Source: Fimbriimonadaceae bacterium
GTDB lineage: Bacteria; Armatimonadota; Fimbriimonadia; Fimbriimonadales; Fimbriimonadaceae
Direction of reading: 5' to 3'
NCBI GenBank assembly: GCA_022402505.1
Contig: JAKRSE010000332.1
Location: forward strand, 1 to 7,719
Length of the DNA: 7,719 nt
Shown here: positions 1 to 4,337 of the stretch, piece after piece
Layout: each line of letters begins with the position of its first letter
Position numbering within the stretch: position 1 is the first letter of the stretch
The notes under the pieces: model-generated
Seen by the model: the letters and a program-made list of their open reading frames with translations, nothing else
The model's database searches: none
What the model was told of the DNA's origin: nothing
Made by a program: the position numbers and the translations under genes

Positions 1-1025
1 CCGAGGCACTGGGCCACCTGCTGCGTGGAGGCGGTCGCCGTATTGAGCGTCCGGAGGATTGCGGGCGAGGCAAAGGCGGCATAGCCGCTCTGGGTGGCAG
101 AGAGGGCTCCCGCCCCGATCCGCCAGGCTCCGTCATCTCGGATGGCGAGCAGCTGGGTCAGCGAGGAGTTGCGGACCCGGAAGGCGAGTCCGGTTCCGAT
201 CCCGGGGCTCTGCACGTCGAGCTCGGCCGAGGGGTTTTCGGTCCCGATCCCGACGTTCCCGGCACCCAGGGCCAGGAGCGCCCGGCCGCGGGTGGCGAGC
301 TCGCCGTTCTCCAGCGGGATGTCCAGGACGCCGCCGACGTTCAACCGGCCGGCGTGAAAGACGCTGCTCGGCTCATCGACGGCGAACACCCGGACCGTCG
401 CCACGTCCCACTGGTGAGGCGCGAGAGGGCCGGTCAGGAACCAGAAGCCCTGCGAGGCGGAGGTGAGATTCGCCCCCGAGCCGATCCGCAGCGCGACCCG
501 ATAGCAGGCCCAGGCTCCCGTGCCCGCCTGCGAGGTCAGCCAGGTCTGGGCGAAGCCGGTCCCGCTGCCGTTTGCGCCGAAGCTCAGGGAGAGGCCGACC
601 GGAATCCTGGCCCAGACTTCGACGATGAGCCGCGAGCCGGGCCGGTAGCCTCCGGCCGCCGCGCCCGTGCCAAGCAGGCCCGAGAAGCGGAATCCGCCCA
701 GATCCGGAACGACTCCCGGCGCGCCCGAATGGGTGATCCTCATGAAGCGGCCGTAGGGATTGGGGCTCGGGTTCGGCTCCGTCGGCGCCTCAGTCACCAG
801 GCTCAGGGAGAGGGCCCCGGTCGCGGCATTGTCATAGACCATGAAGCCGGCAAGCCCCGAGGCGAGATCGCCGTTCCACCAGAGTTCGCGGCCCGCCAGC
901 CGGGTCATTCCCCCGGATCGGTCGAAGGCGGCACTGGGAAGAACCTCGGTCGGGCGGGTGGGAACGTGGGGGTCGGGGAGGCTGACGGCGGGCCAAGGGC
1001 CGACGATCCGCGTCTCCGCCGACAC
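1..1025 (-). CDS. Tail-fibre/adhesin-like protein with VGIGT motif, partial (C-terminus beyond left edge)
   Basis: The frame is open from GTG at 1025 to the window edge (341 codons, no stop), so only the N-terminal part is seen. The GTG start is chosen because a full AAGGAGG lies on the minus strand at 1041-1035, nine bases upstream, and the preceding gene's stop ends one base before it. Residues about 50-215 are rich in Gly, Ser, aromatic and beta-type segments (for example LIVEVWARIP, then a pattern of Trp residues and ending WDVATVRVFAVDE), resembling a jelly-roll carbohydrate-binding module. Residues about 256-272 carry GNVGIGTENPSAELDVQ, the VGIGT-x-NP-x-x-x-L-x-V motif known from phage tail fibres and repeat-rich bacterial adhesins, often ahead of a C-terminal intramolecular chaperone. 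No signal peptide is visible, which favours a virion-type protein over a secreted adhesin. The exact function and the C-terminal domain are unknown. Confidence 0.72.
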   Translation of the reverse strand, partial: MSAETRIVGPWPAVSLPDPHVPTRPTEVLPSAAFDRSGGMTRLAGRELWWNGDLASGLAGFMVYDNAATGALSLSLVTEAPTEPNPSPNPYGRFMRITHSGAPGVVPDLGGFRFSGLLGTGAAAGGYRPGSRLIVEVWARIPVGLSLSFGANGSGTGFAQTWLTSQAGTGAWACYRVALRIGSGANLTSASQGFWFLTGPLAPHQWDVATVRVFAVDEPSSVFHAGRLNVGGVLDIPLENGELATRGRALLALGAGNVGIGTENPSAELDVQSPGIGTGLAFRVRNSSLTQLLAIRDDGAWRIGAGALSATQSGYAAFASPAILRTLNTATASTQQVAQCL

Positions 1026-1026
1026 C

Positions 1027-1326
1027 TCAGCCGACCTCCTTCAGGACGTAGGTGAGCGAGGCCGAGGCGCTCTGCAGGATGACGTCCACCTCGGGCCCGT
1101 AGCCGGCCAGCAGAGTCTGTCCCGGACCGATGAGAAAGTCCCGGTTGCCCGCGGCGAGGTCCGGTGAGGCGGCCGAAGCCGGGACCGCCGCGACCCAGAG
1201 CGGAGCGGAGGTCGAAGAGTTGTGAAGTTCGATGCCGGACCTCTGCCGGTGGATCGACTTGAGACGGACCGGTGCGCCGCCGGTGACGGTGCCGGTGCGG
1301 CGGTTCAGGATCGTGTGAGTCGGCAT
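1027..1326 (-). CDS. Small beta-rich protein of unknown function, virion-like
   Basis: A 99-residue protein starting at ATG 1326, preceded by GGGAG (1338-1334) with seven bases of spacing. I do not recognise a named family. The N-terminus is basic (NRRTG, RLKSIHRQR). The rest alternates hydrophobic and small polar residues, with a segment IELHNSSTSAPLWVA followed by a Gly/Pro turn region (IGPGQTLLAGYGPEVDV) and a final strand ending LTYVLKEVG. This looks like a small beta-sandwich of the kind found among phage tail and neck accessory proteins. There is no signal peptide, Cys pair or membrane segment. Its stop is one base before the GTG of the tail-fibre-like gene and it contains that gene's ribosome binding site, so the two are almost certainly one transcription unit and may work together. 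The gap to the upstream mutase gene is 43 bases, so read-through from it is possible. Confidence 0.7.
   Translation of the reverse strand: MPTHTILNRRTGTVTGGAPVRLKSIHRQRSGIELHNSSTSAPLWVAAVPASAASPDLAAGNRDFLIGPGQTLLAGYGPEVDVILQSASASLTYVLKEVG
1035..1041 (-). promoter_or_regulatory. Strong ribosome binding site for the tail-fibre-like gene
   Basis: The minus strand reads AAGGAGG here, a full anti-16S match, nine bases before GTG 1025. It lies inside the last codons of the upstream small gene, so the two genes are translationally coupled. It decides in favour of the GTG start over internal ATG codons. Confidence 0.8.
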
Positions 1327-1369
1327 TGCCGAACTCCCAGGCCCCCCGAACCGGCCGCCGTCAACCGGG

Positions 1370-2722
1370 TCAGGCTCGGATCAGGGCGAGCAGGGCGTCG
1401 GTCTTCTCCTTCACCAGGTCCGAACTGCCGCGGGATTCCACGTTCAGCCGAATCACGGGCTCGGTGTTGGAACCGCGCAGGTTGAACCGCCACTCATCGA
1501 ACTCCACCGACAGTCCATCGGTCCGGTCGATCAGGCCGCCGGGATACTCGGCCTCCACCCGGGCCAGAACGTCGGGCACGCTCGCGACTCGGCTGTTGAT
1601 CTCGCCGGAGCAGGGGAAGGCGGTCATCATGTTGCCGACCAGCTCGCCAAGAGTCTTGCCCGTCTCGCCCATCAGCTTCAGGGTCAGGAGCATCGGAATC
1701 ATGCCGCTGTCGCAGTACCAGTGATCGCGGAAGTAGTGGTGGGCGCTCATCTCGCCGCCGTAGATCGCGTTCTCGGCCCGCATCTTCTCCTTGATGAAGG
1801 CGTGGCCGGACTTGCACATCACCGCCTTGCCGCCCGCCTTCTGAACGATCTCCAGCGTGTTCCAGGTGAGCCGGGGGTCGTAGATGATGGTCGAGCCGGG
1901 GTGATCGGCCAGCAACGCCTGGGCGAGCAGTCCGACCAGGTAGTACCCCTCGATGAAGGTGCCGTTCTCATCAAGGAAGAAGCAGCGATCGTAGTCTCCG
2001 TCCCAGGCGATCCCGAGGTCGTAGCCGCCCTTCTTCATCTCCTCCTCCACCGGGGCCCGGCTTTCGGGCAGGATCGGGTTCGGGACGCCGTTGGGGAAGC
2101 GGCCGTCGGGCTCGAACATCATCTCGGTGACCTGGAGCGGCAGATGCCGACTCAGCGCCCGCATCGCGACCCCGGCCGCCCCGTTGCCGGGCGAGGCGAG
2201 GACCTTGAACGGCTTCAGCTTGTCCGGCGGGCAGATCTTCAGGAGGTGATCGACGAAGTCGGGATAGGCGTCCAGCCACTCGTGCTCGGGATCGGGTCCG
2301 CCGAGCCCGCCCTTGACGATCTCCTCGTGGGCCATCTCCTCGATCTCGTTCAGCCCGGAATCGCTGCTGATCGGCCGGCTGCCCTCGCGGACCATCTTCA
2401 TGCCGTTGTCCTGCGGCGGGTTGTGGCTGGCGGTGATCATGATGCCGCCATCGAAGCCGTAGTGGGCGGTGGCGAAGTAGACCATCTCGGTGCCGATCAG
2501 CCCCATGTGGGTCGCCTTGCAACCCTGAGAGGCGAGGCCCCGGATGAGGGCATGGGCCAGGTCTGGCCCACTCAGCCGGATGTCATGGCCCAGACAGACC
2601 TTCTTCGCCCCGGTCTGCCGGACGTAGGCCCGACCGACGGCCTCGGCGATCTCGATGTTCAGTTCGTCCGGCACGCTGCCCCGGATGTCGTACGCTTTGA
2701 AGCAGGCGAAATGGCGGCCCAT
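1370..2722 (-). CDS. manB: Phosphomannomutase / phosphoglucomutase (ManB/CpsG type)
   Basis: Cytoplasmic alpha-D-phosphohexomutase interconverting mannose-6-phosphate and mannose-1-phosphate (often also the glucose phosphates), feeding GDP-mannose and other sugar nucleotides for surface polysaccharide. All four family signatures are present in 450 residues, the usual length: the phosphoserine loop TASHNP with Ser99, preceded by FKAYDIRG at residues 8-15; the magnesium site DGDYDR at 241-246; the sugar-specificity loop GEMSAHHYF at 323-331; and the C-terminal phosphate-binding loop RGSNTEP at 416-422. The start at ATG 2722 places FKAYDIRG where the family has it. A weak GGAG lies only three bases upstream of that ATG. 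The sequence is closer to the E. coli CpsG/ManB branch (GEMSAHHYFRD, NGAAG, LPE motifs) than to GlmM. Substrate preference between mannose and glucose phosphates cannot be read from sequence. The gene is divergent from yjgR, and two virion-like genes follow on the same strand. Confidence 0.96.
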   Translation of the reverse strand: MGRHFACFKAYDIRGSVPDELNIEIAEAVGRAYVRQTGAKKVCLGHDIRLSGPDLAHALIRGLASQGCKATHMGLIGTEMVYFATAHYGFDGGIMITASHNPPQDNGMKMVREGSRPISSDSGLNEIEEMAHEEIVKGGLGGPDPEHEWLDAYPDFVDHLLKICPPDKLKPFKVLASPGNGAAGVAMRALSRHLPLQVTEMMFEPDGRFPNGVPNPILPESRAPVEEEMKKGGYDLGIAWDGDYDRCFFLDENGTFIEGYYLVGLLAQALLADHPGSTIIYDPRLTWNTLEIVQKAGGKAVMCKSGHAFIKEKMRAENAIYGGEMSAHHYFRDHWYCDSGMIPMLLTLKLMGETGKTLGELVGNMMTAFPCSGEINSRVASVPDVLARVEAEYPGGLIDRTDGLSVEFDEWRFNLRGSNTEPVIRLNVESRGSSDLVKEKTDALLALIRA

Positions 2723-2796
2723 CGGCTCCAGACTCTACCCCCGGATCAGGCAGAATCCCCGGCCGGACGGGATGGGAGTATCCTGGCCTCCTGAGC
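2723..2796. promoter_or_regulatory. Divergent promoter region between manB and yjgR
   Basis: This 74-base spacer separates the two divergent start codons and must hold both promoters unless transcription starts elsewhere. On the plus strand a TATCCT (2779-2784) lies 12 bases before the yjgR ATG. On the minus strand the overlapping GATACT (2782-2777) could serve as the -10 box of manB, giving a leader of about 50 bases. No convincing -35 box is seen for either. yjgR has no good Shine-Dalgarno sequence at normal spacing; the nearest GGGAG is more than 20 bases upstream. These assignments are inference from short motifs. Confidence 0.35.
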
Positions 2797-4320
2797 ATGG
2801 CTAATCCCATCTTTGTCGGAACCTCGGACCGCCGGGTCGAACTCCTGCCCAAGCTGGCGAACCGCCACGGCCTGATCGCCGGAGCGACGGGAACGGGCAA
2901 GACCGTGACCCTCCAGATTCTCGCCGAGCAGTTCAGCGACATGGGCGTCCCCGTCTTCATGGCGGACGTGAAGGGCGATCTGGGCGGGATCAGCCAGGCC
3001 GGCGGGCCGCACCCCAAGCTGGACGAGCGGGCCCAGGTGATCGGCCTCGACCCCTACATCAAGCGGGCCTCGCCCGTGGTCTTCTGGGACGTCTTCGGCG
3101 AGCAGGGGCACCGCCTCCGCGCGACGATCAGCGAGATGGGGCCGCTGCTCCTCTCCCGCCTCCTGCAGCTCAGCGAGGCCCAGGAGGGAGCCCTCAACAT
3201 CGCCTTCAAGCTGGCCGACGATGAGGGCCTGCTGCTCATCGACCTGAAGGACCTCCGATCCGTGCTCCAGTTCATGGCCGAGCACACCAAGGAGCTGCAG
3301 GCGGAATACGGCCTCGTGACCTCGGCGAGCATCGGGGCGATCCAGCGGTCGCTCCTGGTTCTGGAACAGCAGGGCGGCGACGAGTTCTTCGGTGAACCCG
3401 CCCTGGAGCTGGTGGACCTGATGCGGACGGCCCCGGACGGTCGGGGCATCATCAGCATTCTGGCGAGCGACAAGCTGATGCAGTCGCCCCGGCTCTATGC
3501 GACCTTCCTGCTCTGGCTGCTGAGTGAGCTGTTCGAAGAGCTGCCCGAGGTCGGCGATCCGGAAAAGCCGCGGCTCGTCTTCTTCTTCGACGAAGCCCAC
3601 CTCCTCTTCAACGACGCCCCCTCGGCCCTGGTGGAGAAGGTGGAGCAGGTGGTCCGGCTGATCCGCTCGAAAGGGGTCGGGGTCTACTTCGTCACCCAGA
3701 ACCCGCTGGACATCCCCGATTCGGTGCTCGGCCAGCTGGGCAACCGGGTGCAGCACGCCCTCCGCGCCTTCACCCCCCGCGACCAGAAGGCGGTGCGGTC
3801 GGCCGCCGACACCTTCCGCCCGAACCCGGCCTTCAAGACCGATGAGGTCATCACGACGCTGGGGGTCGGCGAGGCCCTGGTCAGCACTCTGGAAGCCAAG
3901 GGCACCCCGATCGAGGTTCAGAAGACCCTGATCCGCCCGCCCGCCTCCCGGCTCGGGCCCGCTTCCGTGGAGGAGAGGAAGGCGGTGATGCTCGCCTCCC
4001 CGGTCGCCGCGATCTACGATCGCACCATCGACCGGGAATCCGCCTACGAAATCCTGACGAGGAAGGGCGAAGAAGCCGCCAAAGCCGCCGCCGCCCAAGC
4101 CGAAGCCGAGGCCCGAGCCAAGGCCGAGTCGAAGGCAACCCCCAGGCCCGCCACCCGCCGAGGCGACAGCCTGGTCGAATCCATGGTCAAATCCGCCGGC
4201 CGAAGCATGGCCAGCTCCATGGGCCGCCAAGTCGCCAACCAGGTCGGCAAACAGATCGCCGGCAAAGTCGGCGGCCAGATCCTCCGCGGAATTCTCGGGG
4301 GCCTGTTCAAGGGGCGGTAG
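2797..4320 (+). CDS. yjgR: YjgR-type HerA-like ATPase (DUF853)
   Basis: P-loop ATPase of the HerA/FtsK superfamily, DUF853 branch, close in layout and motifs to E. coli YjgR, whose cellular role is not established. Walker A is GATGTGKT at residues 29-36, followed by FMADVKGDL at 54-62. Walker B is LVFFFDEAH at 260-268. The conserved block VYFVTQNP at 296-303 and LGQLGNRVQHALRAF at 311-325 probably carries the sensor and the arginine acting across subunits, as in hexameric relatives. Residues about 424-450 are an Ala/Lys/Glu-rich helical linker. The C-terminus (about 457-507) is a Gly-rich amphipathic segment ending GGLFKGR, as in YjgR. The length of 507 residues is normal. There is no NurA nuclease gene beside it, so it is not a HerA-NurA repair pair. 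ATG 2797 is the natural start because NRHGLIAGATGTGKT follows at the usual distance. The STAND gene begins 17 bases after the stop. Confidence 0.93.
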   Translation: MANPIFVGTSDRRVELLPKLANRHGLIAGATGTGKTVTLQILAEQFSDMGVPVFMADVKGDLGGISQAGGPHPKLDERAQVIGLDPYIKRASPVVFWDVFGEQGHRLRATISEMGPLLLSRLLQLSEAQEGALNIAFKLADDEGLLLIDLKDLRSVLQFMAEHTKELQAEYGLVTSASIGAIQRSLLVLEQQGGDEFFGEPALELVDLMRTAPDGRGIISILASDKLMQSPRLYATFLLWLLSELFEELPEVGDPEKPRLVFFFDEAHLLFNDAPSALVEKVEQVVRLIRSKGVGVYFVTQNPLDIPDSVLGQLGNRVQHALRAFTPRDQKAVRSAADTFRPNPAFKTDEVITTLGVGEALVSTLEAKGTPIEVQKTLIRPPASRLGPASVEERKAVMLASPVAAIYDRTIDRESAYEILTRKGEEAAKAAAAQAEAEARAKAESKATPRPATRRGDSLVESMVKSAGRSMASSMGRQVANQVGKQIAGKVGGQILRGILGGLFKGR

Positions 4321-4323
4321 TCG

Positions 4324-4329
4324 TACAAT
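4324..4329 (+). promoter_or_regulatory. Candidate -10 box (TACAAT) for a leaderless STAND transcript
   Basis: TACAAT matches the sigma-70 -10 consensus in five of six positions and fits the TANNNT pattern known from leaderless genes. It ends 8 bases before ATG 4338, so transcription would begin at or within two or three bases of the start codon. No clear -35 box is present; TGTTCA at 4304-4309 is too close. The motif overlaps the in-frame stop TAG at 4329-4331 that limits how far upstream the gene can start. Confidence 0.4.
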
Positions 4330-4337
4330 AGCTCTTG

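Noticed and set aside
59..1167. Several Arg/Ser/Pro-rich plus-strand frames
   Set aside because: Composition is that of a shadow frame. The minus strand carries two coupled genes with good ribosome binding sites and a recognised VGIGT motif.
1264..1306. GC-rich palindromic run (ACCGGT / GCCGCC / CACCGGC words)
   Set aside because: It lies within the coding sequence of the small protein (TGTVTGGAP region) and forms only short imperfect stems, so codon composition explains it.
1721..2794. Long plus-strand open frame (357 codons) opposite manB
   Set aside because: manB on the other strand has every catalytic motif. The plus frame has no recognisable motif and reflects stop-codon scarcity in high-GC DNA.
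2746..4230. Minus-strand open frame (494 codons) opposite yjgR
   Set aside because: yjgR has intact Walker A and B motifs. The antisense protein is low-complexity Gly/Leu and Arg/Asp-rich, typical of a shadow frame.
2797..4320. HerA-NurA DNA-repair or HerA-SIR2 defence pair
   Set aside because: The protein matches the DUF853/YjgR branch, and neither neighbour is a NurA nuclease or SIR2 protein.
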